The notes: generated by a model not told the origin, from the letters alone. A DNA stretch of 64,000 bases from Klebsiella michiganensis (GCA_000963575.1 CP011077.1:3658001-3722000), one strand, 5' to 3'; shown: positions 16,458 through 25,061, counted from the stretch's first letter. A program made the numbers and translations.

Positions 16458-17483
16458 ATGCATAATTTAAAAACCACCAGCCTTGAAGTGCGTGACAACC
16501 AGCTTTGGATCCTCGACCAGCAGGCGCTGCCGCAGCAGAAAAACTGGCTCCCGGCGCACACCGTGGCCCAGTTGGTTGCCCATATTCACGCCCTCAGCGT
16601 GCGTGGCGCGCCGCTAATCGGTCTTTCCGCCAGCCTGCTATTGGCCCTGCTGGCGGAGCAAGGGCTAACAAAAGTTCAGCTCGCTGAAGCGCTGGAAACC
16701 CTGCGGGCATCCCGTCCGACGGCGGTGAATCTGATGAATAACCTCGACCGTATGAAGTTGGCGCTGGCGCAGGAAAACTTTACTGCTGCGCTCGAAGAAG
16801 AGGCGCTGCGCCTGGTGGCGGAAGACAAAGTCCTGTGCGACAACATCGCCCGCGCGGGTGCCGCGCTGGTTAAGCCCGGCAGCCGCCTGCTGACCCACTG
16901 TAATACCGGCGGCCTTGCTACCGCCGGGGTAGGCACCGCATTGGGCGTTATTCAGCGGGCATTTAATGAGGGTAATGTCGCCAGCGTTTGGGTGGATGAA
17001 ACTCGCCCGCTGCTTCAGGGCGGCAGGCTTACGGCCTGGGAGCTGGGTGAACTCGGCATTCCGTACCAGTTGATTTGCGATTCAATGGCCGCCAGCCTGA
17101 TGGCGAAAAAGCAGGTGGACGCTATCTGGGTTGGCGCGGACCGCATCGCCGCGAACGGTGATGTGGCAAACAAGATCGGTACATACAGCCTGGCCGTGCT
17201 GGCGCATTACCACGGCGTTCCGTTCTATGTTGCGGCCCCGCACACCACGCTCGACAGAAACTGTCCGAACGGCGAAGCCATTCCGATTGAGCAGCGTGCG
17301 GCCAGCGAAGTGACCGGCGTGGCGGGCAGTTTTGGCAGCGTGCAGTGGGCGCCAGAAAACGCAAGCGTGTATAACCCGGCCTTTGATGTAACCCCGGCGG
17401 AGTTAATTAGCGGCTGGATTCTGGATACGGGCGTGGTGACGCCGGATCAAGTTCGGGATGGGGTATTTTTGCCTAAGAAATAA
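16458..17483 (+). CDS. mtnA: Methylthioribose-1-phosphate isomerase MtnA
   Basis: 341 residues from the ATG at 16458, which has a GGA motif about 9 bp upstream and matches the family N-terminus (HNLKTTSLEV). An ATG at 16443 would add five residues without a ribosome site. Catalytic residues are visible: Cys148 in THCNTGGLATAG and Asp228 in WVGADRIAANGDVANKIGT. Converts methylthioribose-1-phosphate to methylthioribulose-1-phosphate. It belongs to the eIF2B-alpha-like fold and is divergent from mtnK. Confidence 0.96.
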   Translation: MHNLKTTSLEVRDNQLWILDQQALPQQKNWLPAHTVAQLVAHIHALSVRGAPLIGLSASLLLALLAEQGLTKVQLAEALETLRASRPTAVNLMNNLDRMKLALAQENFTAALEEEALRLVAEDKVLCDNIARAGAALVKPGSRLLTHCNTGGLATAGVGTALGVIQRAFNEGNVASVWVDETRPLLQGGRLTAWELGELGIPYQLICDSMAASLMAKKQVDAIWVGADRIAANGDVANKIGTYSLAVLAHYHGVPFYVAAPHTTLDRNCPNGEAIPIEQRAASEVTGVAGSFGSVQWAPENASVYNPAFDVTPAELISGWILDTGVVTPDQVRDGVFLPKK

Positions 17484-17484
17484 T

Positions 17485-17575
17485 GCCCCTCATCATGGCC
17501 TTCTCCCCAGAGGGGAGAAGGCCTAGAAAGCACTACAAACTCACTATTTCCCCTCTCTCCTTTCCTGAGAGAGGG
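17485..17575. repeat. Framed double-hairpin repeat, degenerate single-spacer form
   Basis: The first hairpin is perfect over 12 bp (GGCCTTCTCCCC-AGA-GGGGAGAAGGCC, 17497-17523). A 27-bp spacer leads to a second (CCCTCTCTC at 17551-17559, GAGAGAGGG at 17567-17575). The left frame CCCCTCATC is present and the right frame is lost. It lies between convergent mtnA and mtnD and may act as a two-way terminator, although there is no T-run. Confidence 0.65.
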
Positions 17576-17586
17576 TCAATCACGGC

Positions 17587-18129
17587 CTACGGCAAACGTG
17601 GGTAAGCATCCGCAATCGCATCACCGGTAAAGTGTGCCACCCAGCCTTCCGGATTATCGAAAATACGAATCGCGGTAAAATGCGGCTCCGATCCCATATC
17701 AAACCAGTGCGGTGTCCCCGCCGGGACGGAAATCAGATCGTTCTTCTCGCACAGGATCTGATACACCTTGTCGTCCAGGTGCAGGCAGAACAGCCCCGCG
17801 CCTTCCACGAAGAAACGCACTTCATCTTCGCCATGGGTATGCTCGGACAGGAATTTGGTCCGCAACACATCTTTCTGAGGGTTATCCGCACGCAGGCTAA
17901 TAACATCCCAGCTCTGATAGCCCTTCTCCGCCACCAGCTTGTCGATCGCGTGCTGATAAGCGTGAATCACCGTGTCCGGCGTTGGGTCATTCCCTAAATC
18001 CTGGTTCGCTTCCCAGCGTTCAAAACGCACATCTTTTGCGTTCAGCTGCTCGCGAATCTCTTGCGCGTCCGTGCTGTGCCATACCGGCTCCTTTGCTTCG
18101 GTATCGGTAAAAATGGTCAATGCGCTCAT
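17587..18129 (-). CDS. mtnD: Acireductone dioxygenase MtnD
   Basis: 180 residues, a cupin. Metal ligands His97, His99 and Glu103 (SEHTHGEDEV) and His141 (GTPHWFDMG) match the Klebsiella enzyme, where they are 96/98/102/140. With Fe2+ it forms 2-oxo-4-methylthiobutyrate, the methionine precursor; with Ni2+ it makes methylthiopropionate, formate and CO. Its ATG overlaps the mtnC stop by 4 bp, so the two genes form an operon transcribed from the MetJ-box region. Confidence 0.96.
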   Translation of the reverse strand: MSALTIFTDTEAKEPVWHSTDAQEIREQLNAKDVRFERWEANQDLGNDPTPDTVIHAYQHAIDKLVAEKGYQSWDVISLRADNPQKDVLRTKFLSEHTHGEDEVRFFVEGAGLFCLHLDDKVYQILCEKNDLISVPAGTPHWFDMGSEPHFTAIRIFDNPEGWVAHFTGDAIADAYPRLP

Positions 18130-18812
18130 GAAGAAAACGACTCCGGATTAATGTGGTCGAAACGGTTTACCTGGCGATGGCGGCTGACGTCATCCGCCTC
18201 GCCGCGAATAAGCTGCACGGTTTGCCAGCCGGCTTCCCGTGCGGCATCCAGCTCCTGGTGAATATCTGACAAGAACAGCAGCGCCTCAGGTGCCACGCCG
18301 ATCTCCGCCGCGATGTTGCGGTAGGACTGCGCTTCACGCTTGGCCCCAACGTGGGTGTCAAAATAGCCGCTGAACAAATCAGTAATATTACCGGCGTCGC
18401 TGTAGCCAAAAAGCAGCTTCTGCGCCGCCACCGAGCCGGATGAATAGACATACAGAGCAATACCCTGCTGTTTCCAGGCCTTCAGCGCGGGCAGAACGTC
18501 ATCATAGAGATGGCCGGTGAAGTCTCCATTCACGTAGCCTTCCCGCCAGATAAGGCCCTGCAGCGCCTTTAGCGCGGTAGATTTACGATCTACATCCATG
18601 AAGCTAAACAACGTCTCAATCAGCCGTTCAATATCCGCCTGCGGTTCATTAATTTCCGCCCGCAGGTCATTGAGTATTGGGGCTATTTCGTTTTGCTGCT
18701 CGCGAACAAAACCTGCAAGGCGTTCGCGGGCATACGGGAACAGGATGTTGTGCACAAAGCGAATGTCGCTGGTGGTGCCTTCAATATCGGTAACAATGGC
18801 GCGAATCATCAT
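18126..18812 (-). CDS. mtnC: Enolase-phosphatase E1 MtnC
   Basis: 228 residues, full length for the family. HAD motif I is TDIEGTTSDI (Asp8, Glu10). Motif II is the SSGS region (VYSSGSVAAQKLLF). Motif III/IV are GAKREAQSY and LFLSDIHQELDAA. Converts 2,3-diketo-5-methylthiopentyl-1-phosphate into acireductone, the MtnD substrate. In related genomes mtnB (the dehydratase supplying this substrate) usually lies next to mtnC; here only 146 bp separate mtnC from divergent mtnE, so mtnB is not at this site. Confidence 0.95.
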   Translation of the reverse strand: MMIRAIVTDIEGTTSDIRFVHNILFPYARERLAGFVREQQNEIAPILNDLRAEINEPQADIERLIETLFSFMDVDRKSTALKALQGLIWREGYVNGDFTGHLYDDVLPALKAWKQQGIALYVYSSGSVAAQKLLFGYSDAGNITDLFSGYFDTHVGAKREAQSYRNIAAEIGVAPEALLFLSDIHQELDAAREAGWQTVQLIRGEADDVSRHRQVNRFDHINPESFSS

Positions 18813-18864
18813 TTCTCCAGCCGTTAGCGCTGCGTTATGTTGGCAACTAAGGTCATTATTATTT

Positions 18865-18880
18865 AGACGTCTAAGCGTCT
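18865..18880. promoter_or_regulatory. MetJ boxes, mtnDC/mtnE
   Basis: A perfect met box AGACGTCT (18865-18872) abuts AAGCGTCT (18873-18880). They lie in the 146-bp gap between divergent mtnC and mtnE, so MetJ can control both. Confidence 0.85.
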
Positions 18881-18958
18881 TGATTGCTAAATCTTAACAT
18901 CGTGTTATAGTCCCGGCAACACAGGGAAACACACGCACCACGTTAAGGTCGAAGAATA

Positions 18959-20119
18959 ATGAGCCACTCCCCTTTGATTCCAGAAAGCAAACTGCCGGCG
19001 CTTGGCACCACCATTTTCACGCAAATGAGCGCGCTCGCGCAGCAGCACAATGCGATTAACCTCTCCCAGGGCTTCCCGGATTTTGACGGCCCGCGCTACC
19101 TGCAGGAACGCCTGGCGTTTCACGTAAGCCAGGGCGCGAACCAGTACGCACCGATGACCGGCGTTCCGGCCCTGCGTGAAGCTATCGCCGAGAAAACCGA
19201 AGCCCTGTACGGCCACAGGCCGGATGCCAATACCGATATCACTGTCACGGCTGGCGCAACCGAAGCGCTTTACGCCGCCATCACCGCGCTGGTTCGCCCG
19301 GGCGATGAGGTAATTTGCTTTGACCCGAGCTATGACAGCTATGCCCCGGCAGTGACGCTTTCCGGCGGTATTCTGAAGCGTATTTCCCTCCAGCCGCCGC
19401 ACTTCCGCGTCGACTGGCAGGCGTTTGCCGCCCTGCTGAGCGACAAAACTCGTCTCGTCATTCTTAACACGCCGCACAACCCGTCCGCTACCGTCTGGCG
19501 CAAAAGTGATTTTTCCGCGCTGTGGCAGGCCATTGAGCAGCACGACGTTTACGTGCTAAGCGACGAAGTGTATGAGCATATCTGCTTTGACGAAGAAGGC
19601 CATGCCAGCGTGCTGGCTCACCCGCAGCTGCGCGAGCGTGCTATCTCTGTGTCCTCTTTCGGCAAAACGTTCCATATGACAGGCTGGAAAGTGGGTTACT
19701 GCGTGGCGCCGGCGGCCATCAGCGCCGAGCTGCGTAAAGTGCATCAGTATCTGACGTTCGCGGTGAATACCCCGGCGCAGCTTGCGATTGCCGACATGCT
19801 GCGTGCTGAGCCGGAGCACTACCGCGAACTCCCGGAGTTTTACCGCGCGCGCCGCGACCGCTTTGTTGAGGCGCTGTCCGACAGCCGGTTCGAAATTCTG
19901 CCCTGCGAAGGTACTTACTTCCTGCTGGCCGACTACAGCGCAATCTCCGATCTCGACGACGTGAGTTTCTGCCAGTGGTTAACCAAAGAAGTGGGTGTGG
20001 CGGCGATCCCGCTGTCAGTATTCTGCGCGGATGCTTTCCCGCATAAGCTGATTCGCCTGTGCTTTGCCAAGCAGGAAGCGACGCTGGACGCCGCCGCAGA
20101 AAGATTACGTAAAGTCTAA
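18959..20119 (+). CDS. mtnE: Methionine aminotransferase MtnE (YbdL-type)
   Basis: 386 residues, class I PLP aminotransferase close to E. coli YbdL throughout. PLP lysine is Lys236 in SSFGKTFHMTGWKVGY. Also seen are NLSQGFPDF, TAGATEALYAAI, NTPHNPSA and SDEVYEH. The final salvage step transaminates 2-oxo-4-methylthiobutyrate to methionine, with glutamine or aromatic donors in the family. It is controlled by the MetJ boxes just upstream and converges on hda. Confidence 0.95.
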   Translation: MSHSPLIPESKLPALGTTIFTQMSALAQQHNAINLSQGFPDFDGPRYLQERLAFHVSQGANQYAPMTGVPALREAIAEKTEALYGHRPDANTDITVTAGATEALYAAITALVRPGDEVICFDPSYDSYAPAVTLSGGILKRISLQPPHFRVDWQAFAALLSDKTRLVILNTPHNPSATVWRKSDFSALWQAIEQHDVYVLSDEVYEHICFDEEGHASVLAHPQLRERAISVSSFGKTFHMTGWKVGYCVAPAAISAELRKVHQYLTFAVNTPAQLAIADMLRAEPEHYRELPEFYRARRDRFVEALSDSRFEILPCEGTYFLLADYSAISDLDDVSFCQWLTKEVGVAAIPLSVFCADAFPHKLIRLCFAKQEATLDAAAERLRKV

Positions 20120-20127
20120 AGCGACAT

Positions 20128-20149
20128 TCCCCGTCGCCGGACGGGGAAA
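20128..20149. terminator. Hairpin between convergent mtnE and hda
   Basis: TTCCCCGTC, loop GCCG, GACGGGGAA: a perfect 9-bp stem in the 31-bp gap between convergent stops. There is no T-run on either side, so it is at best a weak or Rho-assisted two-way terminator. Confidence 0.55.
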
Positions 20150-20150
20150 A

Positions 20151-20852
20151 CTACAGGCTGAGGATCTCTTTGACGAACGGAATGGTGAGCTTGCGCTGGG
20201 CGGTAATTGAGGCGTGATCGAGCTGATCGAGCGTCATAAACAGGGTACGCATTTCACGATCGAGACGCTTCAACAAAAAGCGCCCCACATCTTCCGGCAG
20301 CTCAAACCCTCTCAGCCTGGAACGCAGCTGAAGCGCCTGAAGCTTATCGTCATCGGAAAGCGGCTGCAGCTTGTAGATTTGCCCCCAATCCAGGCGAGAA
20401 GCCAGGTCAGGCAACTGCAGATTTAGCTGGCGAGGCGGCCTGTCGCCGGTGATAAGCAGGCGTGTTTTACCGGACTCCAGAATACGATTATAAAGATTGA
20501 AAATCGCCATTTCCCACGGTTCATCTCCGGCCACGCATTCGATGTTGTCGATGCAAACCAGCGACAGCTGCTCCATCCCATCAAGCACTTCCGGCACAAA
20601 CCAGGTACGCTTATCCAGCGGCACATAGCCCACGGCTTCACCACGCTGGGAAAGCTCTGCGCAGGCCGCATGCAGCAAATGGCTGCGCCCGCCGCCTTCA
20701 CGCGACCAGAAATAGATGTACCCGCTGTGATCCTGACGGAGTACCGCCTGCAGGGCGGCTAATAAAGAAGGGTTGTCACCCGGCCAGAAACTCGCAAAGG
20801 TTTCATCGTCGGGAAGATAGAGTGGCAGTGAGAGCTGTGCCGGCGTATTCAG
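20151..20852 (-). CDS. hda: DnaA regulatory inactivator Hda
   Basis: 233 residues from a CTG start at 20852. The CTG is preceded by GAGG at correct spacing and gives exactly the E. coli length. An ATG 15 bp further out (20867) lacks a ribosome site, and the E. coli protein is known to start at CTG. The beta-clamp-binding motif QLSLPL lies at residues 6-11, and an AAA+ domain homologous to DnaA follows (GRSHLLHAAC Walker A-like; LVCIDNIEC Walker B). Clamp-bound Hda stimulates hydrolysis of DnaA-ATP and so prevents over-initiation. Downstream of uraA as in E. coli. Confidence 0.95.
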   Translation of the reverse strand: MNTPAQLSLPLYLPDDETFASFWPGDNPSLLAALQAVLRQDHSGYIYFWSREGGGRSHLLHAACAELSQRGEAVGYVPLDKRTWFVPEVLDGMEQLSLVCIDNIECVAGDEPWEMAIFNLYNRILESGKTRLLITGDRPPRQLNLQLPDLASRLDWGQIYKLQPLSDDDKLQALQLRSRLRGFELPEDVGRFLLKRLDREMRTLFMTLDQLDHASITAQRKLTIPFVKEILSL

Positions 20853-20917
20853 AAGTACCTCAACCATAACAGGCAGAAAATCGAGACGAGTCTAACACAG
20901 TTTTGGGGCAGGATAGA

Positions 20918-20939
20918 ACCGGGCGAGGATCCGCCCGGT
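20918..20939. terminator. Hairpin after uraA
   Basis: ACCGGGCG and CGCCCGGT form an 8-bp GC-rich stem between the uraA stop and the hda start on the minus strand. Only a short T-containing tail follows, so termination is likely but partial. Confidence 0.5.
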
Positions 20940-20949
20940 GGCTAAACGA

Positions 20950-22236
20950 TCAGTGGTGAGCCTCGTTGTCTTTCGCATCCAGCACCACTTCTTCCGGACG
21001 CAGTATGCTGATAACTTTGAAAATAAGGCTCAGCCCCACGCCGACGATGGTCGCCAGCGCCATGCCTTTCAGCTCTGCAGCCCCGATGTGCACCTTCGCC
21101 CCGCTCACCCCGATGATCAGGATCACGGAAGTCAGGATCAGGTTTTGCGCTTTGCTGTAATCCACTTTGGATTCGATCAGCACGCGAATACCGGAGGCAC
21201 CGATCACGCCGTACAGCAGCAGAGAAACGCCGCCCATCACCGGCACCGGGATGATTTGAATCGCGGCCGCCAGCTTGCCCACGCAGGACAGCAGAATGGC
21301 GATAATCGCCGCGCCGCCGATAACCCAGGTTGAGTACACGCGAGTGATCGCCATAACCCCGATGTTTTCACCGTAGGTGGTGTTTGGCGTAGAGCCAAAG
21401 AAGCCGGAGAACACGGTAGAGATACCGTTGGCAAACATTGAGCGGTGCAGGCCCGGGTCGCGAATCAGGTCTTTTTTCACGATATTCGCGGTGACCACAA
21501 GGTGACCGACATGCTCGGCAATAACCACCAGCGCCGCAGGCAAAATGGTGAAGATGGCGAACCATTCAAAGCGAGGCGTATAGAAGGTTGGCAGCGCGAA
21601 CCAGTGCGCTTCGCGGATTGGCGTCACGTCTACCACGCCCATGGCGAAGGAGAGCGCGTAGCCCGCCAGCACGCCGATGAGAATCGGGATAATGGCCATA
21701 AAACCACGGAACAGTACGGAGCCAAACACCGTTACCGCCAGCGTCACCAGCGAGATAATAATGGTAGTGGAATCCGGGGATGTGCCTTCCGCTGGCAGCA
21801 GTCCGGCCATGTTGGCCGCCACACCAGCCAGTTCCAGGCCGATGACGGCAACAATCGCCCCCATCGCCGCCGGAGGGAACATTACGTCCAGCCAGCCGGT
21901 ACCGGCTTTTTTCACAATCAGCGCCACAATGCAAAACAGCACGCCGCACATAATAAATCCGCCGAGCGCCACTTCATATCCCAGCGGCAGCAGCAGCAAT
22001 ACCGGGGAGATAAACGCGAAGCTGGACCCCAGGTAAGCCGGGATTTTTCCCTTACAGATGAACAGGTAAAGCAAAGTGCCGATGCCGTTAAACAGCAGCA
22101 CCGTGGCCGGGTTGATGTGGAACAAAATTGGCACCAGCACGGTTGCGCCGAACATGGCGAACAGATGCTGCAGGCTCAACGGAATCGTTTGCAGTAAGGG
22201 CGGGCGTTCACTTACCCCAATGGCGCGGCGGGTCAT
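20950..22236 (-). CDS. uraA: Uracil:proton symporter UraA
   Basis: 428 residues (E. coli 429), NCS2 nucleobase transporter of the inner membrane with 14 helical segments. Signature residues are FGSTPNTTYGENIGVMAITRV and, for uracil contacts, the AEHVGHL segment (Glu in helix 8). Downstream of upp across an attenuator-like terminator, so uptake and phosphoribosylation of uracil are co-expressed. Near identity with E. coli over the whole length. Confidence 0.97.
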   Translation of the reverse strand: MTRRAIGVSERPPLLQTIPLSLQHLFAMFGATVLVPILFHINPATVLLFNGIGTLLYLFICKGKIPAYLGSSFAFISPVLLLLPLGYEVALGGFIMCGVLFCIVALIVKKAGTGWLDVMFPPAAMGAIVAVIGLELAGVAANMAGLLPAEGTSPDSTTIIISLVTLAVTVFGSVLFRGFMAIIPILIGVLAGYALSFAMGVVDVTPIREAHWFALPTFYTPRFEWFAIFTILPAALVVIAEHVGHLVVTANIVKKDLIRDPGLHRSMFANGISTVFSGFFGSTPNTTYGENIGVMAITRVYSTWVIGGAAIIAILLSCVGKLAAAIQIIPVPVMGGVSLLLYGVIGASGIRVLIESKVDYSKAQNLILTSVILIIGVSGAKVHIGAAELKGMALATIVGVGLSLIFKVISILRPEEVVLDAKDNEAHH

Positions 22237-22285
22237 GTTGTTTTCCTCTACGTGTTATTTTTAACGAACGGTGTTTGCTGCAATC

Positions 22286-22313
22286 AAAAAAAAGCCGACT
22301 TTCAAAGTCGGCT
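22286..22313 (-). terminator. Intrinsic terminator between upp and uraA
   Basis: On the minus strand AGCCGACTTT, G, AAAGTCGGCT is followed by a run of seven T. The perfect 10-bp stem lies between upp and uraA, so it should limit uraA transcription from the upp promoter. Confidence 0.88.
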
Positions 22314-22321
22314 GATGAATC

Positions 22322-22948
22322 TTATTTAGTTCCGAATATCTTATCGCCCGCATCACCGAGGCCAGGAATAATGTACCCGTGCTCGTTGAGGCCCTGATCG
22401 ATAGAAGCGGTGTACAGCTCTACGTCCGGGTGCGCTTTTTCCAGCGCGGCGATGCCTTCCGGCGCAGCAACCAGAACCAGCACCTTAATGCTGGTGCAGC
22501 CCGCTTTTTTCAGCAGGTCGATGGTGGCAATCATAGAGCCGCCGGTCGCCAGCATCGGGTCAACAACCAGCGCCATGCGTTCTTCTATATTAGAGACCAG
22601 CTTCTGGAAGTAAGGTACTGGCTGCAGGGTTTCTTCATCACGGTAAACGCCGACGACGCTGATACGCGCGCTTGGTACGTTTTCCAGCACGCCTTCCATC
22701 ATGCCAAGGCCGGCACGCAGAATCGGCACAACGGTAATTTTCTTGCCTTTGATCTGGTCGACTTCCACCGGGCCGTTCCAGCCTTCGATGGTGACTTTCT
22801 CGGTTTCCAGATCAGCAGTGGCTTCATAGGTGAGCAGGCTGCCTACTTCAGAGGCGAGTTCACGAAAGCGCTTGGTACTGATGTCTTGCTCGCGCATCAG
22901 GCCCAGCTTGTGTTTGACGAGTGGGTGTTTCACTTCCACGATCTTCAT
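22322..22948 (-). CDS. upp: Uracil phosphoribosyltransferase Upp
   Basis: 208 residues, the E. coli length. The PRPP-binding loop is VDPMLATGGSM, and the uracil site is the C-terminal GYIIPGLGDAGDKIFGTK. Makes UMP from uracil and PRPP in pyrimidine salvage. It is divergent from purM over 224 bp containing a PurR box. Confidence 0.97.
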   Translation of the reverse strand: MKIVEVKHPLVKHKLGLMREQDISTKRFRELASEVGSLLTYEATADLETEKVTIEGWNGPVEVDQIKGKKITVVPILRAGLGMMEGVLENVPSARISVVGVYRDEETLQPVPYFQKLVSNIEERMALVVDPMLATGGSMIATIDLLKKAGCTSIKVLVLVAAPEGIAALEKAHPDVELYTASIDQGLNEHGYIIPGLGDAGDKIFGTK

Positions 22949-23103
22949 ACTCTTTCTCCCCCGAGATAGTTGGCTACCACAAAAAAAATCGCCGGATTAT
23001 ACCGCTTTTTTGCCGCTGCGCTACAGCTAATGGGATGATCGAGATCAACCGGACTGGATTGAGTCTATCTCAGGAATTATTTTCTTGCCGATGATAAGAG
23101 GCT

Positions 23104-23116
23104 CGCAAACGTTTGC
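23104..23116. promoter_or_regulatory. PurR operator upstream of purM
   Basis: CGCAAACGTTTGC matches the core of the PurR consensus ACGCAAACGTTTGCGT exactly. It lies 57 bp before the purM start in the divergent upp/purM gap. Confidence 0.9.
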
Positions 23117-23172
23117 CTGCACTGTTAGAATTGCCGCGTTTTTTATTTTATGCCACCCGTGGGGAACGTACA

Positions 23173-24210
23173 GTGACCGATAAAACCTCTCTCAGCTATA
23201 AAGATGCCGGTGTAGATATTGATGCTGGTAACGCTCTGGTCGACAGAATTAAAGGCGTAGTGAAAAAGACCCGCCGCCCGGAAGTGATGGGTGGATTGGG
23301 CGGTTTCGGTGCGCTGTGCGCGTTACCTCAAAAATATCGCGAACCGGTTCTGGTTTCCGGCACCGACGGTGTGGGCACCAAGCTGCGTCTGGCCATGGAT
23401 TTAAAACGCCACGACGCTATCGGCATTGACCTGGTGGCCATGTGCGTCAACGACCTGGTGGTTCAGGGCGCCGAGCCGCTGTTCTTCCTCGACTACTACG
23501 CCACCGGCAAGCTGGACGTGGATACCGCCGCAAGCGTTATCACCGGCATCGCCGAAGGCTGTCTGCAGTCAGGCTGCTCGCTGGTCGGCGGTGAAACCGC
23601 TGAAATGCCGGGCATGTACCACGGTGAAGACTACGACGTGGCCGGGTTCTGCGTCGGCGTGGTTGAGAAGTCTGAAATCATCGACGGTTCTAAAGTTGCC
23701 GATGGCGATGTCCTGATTGCGCTGGGTTCAAGCGGCCCGCACTCCAACGGCTACTCGCTGGTGCGCAAAGTGCTGGAAGTAAGCGGCACCGACCCGCTGA
23801 CTACCGAACTGGAAGGGAAACCGCTGGCGGATCACCTGCTCGAGCCAACCCGCATTTACGTGAAAAACATCCTTGAACTGATTGAAAGCGTGGATGTTCA
23901 CGCCATCGCTCACCTGACCGGCGGCGGCTTCTGGGAAAACATCCCGCGCGTGTTGCCGGACAACACCCAGGCCGTCATCACCGAGTCATCCTGGCAGTGG
24001 CCGGCGGTCTTCAACTGGCTGCAGCAGGCCGGCAATATCAGCCGCCACGAAATGTACCGCACCTTTAACTGCGGCGTGGGCATGGTCATTGCGCTGCCGG
24101 CGGCAGAAGCAGATAAAGCCGTCGAGCTGATGCAGGCCAAAGGTGAAAAGGCGTGGAAAATCGGTATTATCAAGGCATCTGATTCCGAAGAGCGCGTGGT
24201 TATTGAGTAA
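23173..24210 (+). CDS. purM: Phosphoribosylaminoimidazole (AIR) synthetase PurM
   Basis: 345 residues from the GTG at 23173, preceded by GGGGAA, giving exactly the E. coli length and N-terminus (TDKTSLSYKDAG). An ATG at 23113 inside the PurR-box region is not used. Conserved elements are GGLGGFGALC, SGTDGVGTKLRLA and GETAEMPGMY. Cyclises FGAM to AIR with ATP, the fifth step of purine synthesis. Its stop overlaps the purN ATG by one base. Confidence 0.97.
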   Translation: MTDKTSLSYKDAGVDIDAGNALVDRIKGVVKKTRRPEVMGGLGGFGALCALPQKYREPVLVSGTDGVGTKLRLAMDLKRHDAIGIDLVAMCVNDLVVQGAEPLFFLDYYATGKLDVDTAASVITGIAEGCLQSGCSLVGGETAEMPGMYHGEDYDVAGFCVGVVEKSEIIDGSKVADGDVLIALGSSGPHSNGYSLVRKVLEVSGTDPLTTELEGKPLADHLLEPTRIYVKNILELIESVDVHAIAHLTGGGFWENIPRVLPDNTQAVITESSWQWPAVFNWLQQAGNISRHEMYRTFNCGVGMVIALPAAEADKAVELMQAKGEKAWKIGIIKASDSEERVVIE

Positions 24211-24848
24211 TGAAACACATTGTGGTGCTGATTTCCGGTAACGGAAGCAATCTGCAGGCGATCATTGACGCCTGCCAGCAGAAAAAGATTAACGGCACCA
24301 TCAGTGCGGTGTTCAGCAATAAAGCCGATGCGTTCGGACTGGAGCGCGCCCGCGAAGCCGGGATCCCCACCCACGCTCTGGCGGCAAGCGAGTTTGCCAG
24401 CCGCGAGGCGTTTGACCGCCAGCTAATGCAGGAGATCGACGCCTACGCGCCGGACGTTGTGGTGCTGGCGGGTTATATGCGCATTCTCAGCCCGGCCTTT
24501 GTGGCGCGCTACAGCGGTCGTTTACTCAACATTCACCCTTCCCTGCTGCCAAAATACCCTGGCCTGCATACCCACCGCCAGGTGCTGGAAAACGGCGACG
24601 AAGAGCACGGCACTTCCGTGCATTTTGTTACCGATGAACTGGACGGCGGCCCGGTCATTCTGCAGGCCAAAGTGCCGGTATTTGAAGGGGATGATGAGGA
24701 CGAAATCACCGCCCGCGTTCAGCATCAGGAACATGCGATTTACCCGCTGGTCGTAAGCTGGTTCCTCGACGATCGCCTAAAAATGCGCCAAAACGCCGCC
24801 TGGCTTGATGGCGTGCAGCTGCCCCCGCAGGGGCATGCAGCAGAATAA
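24210..24848 (+). CDS. purN: Phosphoribosylglycinamide formyltransferase 1 PurN
   Basis: 212 residues, the E. coli length. The active-site Asn and His lie in LLNIHPSLLP (N106, H108 by family numbering) and the catalytic Asp in TDELDGGPVI. The GAR-binding loop NGSNLQAI is at the N-terminus. Transfers a formyl group from 10-formyltetrahydrofolate to GAR. Translationally coupled to purM (TAATG) and followed by two terminator hairpins. Confidence 0.97.
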   Translation: MKHIVVLISGNGSNLQAIIDACQQKKINGTISAVFSNKADAFGLERAREAGIPTHALAASEFASREAFDRQLMQEIDAYAPDVVVLAGYMRILSPAFVARYSGRLLNIHPSLLPKYPGLHTHRQVLENGDEEHGTSVHFVTDELDGGPVILQAKVPVFEGDDEDEITARVQHQEHAIYPLVVSWFLDDRLKMRQNAAWLDGVQLPPQGHAAE

Positions 24849-24857
24849 TTTAACTAA

Positions 24858-24922
24858 AAAGGGCTTCGGCCCTTTAACGTTATGAACAAAGAGGGAAAAA
24901 GCGTGGTTTTTTCCTCTTTGTT
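24858..24922 (+). terminator. Two terminator hairpins after purMN
   Basis: The first is AAAGGGC-TTCG-GCCCTTT (24858-24875). The second is a long A/T-flanked stem, AACAAAGAGGGAAAAA (24885-24900) against TTTTTTCCTCTTTGTT (24907-24922). Together they should end purMN transcription. The rest of the 329-bp gap before ppk holds the candidate Pho box. Confidence 0.85.
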
Positions 24923-25043
24923 GTTTATCTGCCGAAAATCAATGAATTGATTTTCCAGGTTTATTTTTTTTGATGCCTTCTGCAAGTTTTGCTCTCACCT
25001 GAGTTTTTAACCAGATTGAAAGCGCTTCTACATTTTTGTCTGT

Positions 25044-25061
25044 CTCTCATAAAGTTGTCAT
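25044..25061 (+). promoter_or_regulatory. Candidate PhoB box upstream of ppk
   Basis: CTCTCAT-AAAG-TTGTCAT resembles the Pho box of two CTGTCAT repeats separated by an A/T-rich 4-mer (6 of 7 in each repeat). It lies 117 bp upstream of ppk. Pho-regulated ppk is described in Klebsiella. Confidence 0.6.

Noticed and set aside
22286..22313. Uracil riboswitch or PyrR-type attenuator between upp and uraA
   Set aside because: Only one simple hairpin with a T-run and no competing antiterminator pairing was seen; an ordinary terminator suffices.
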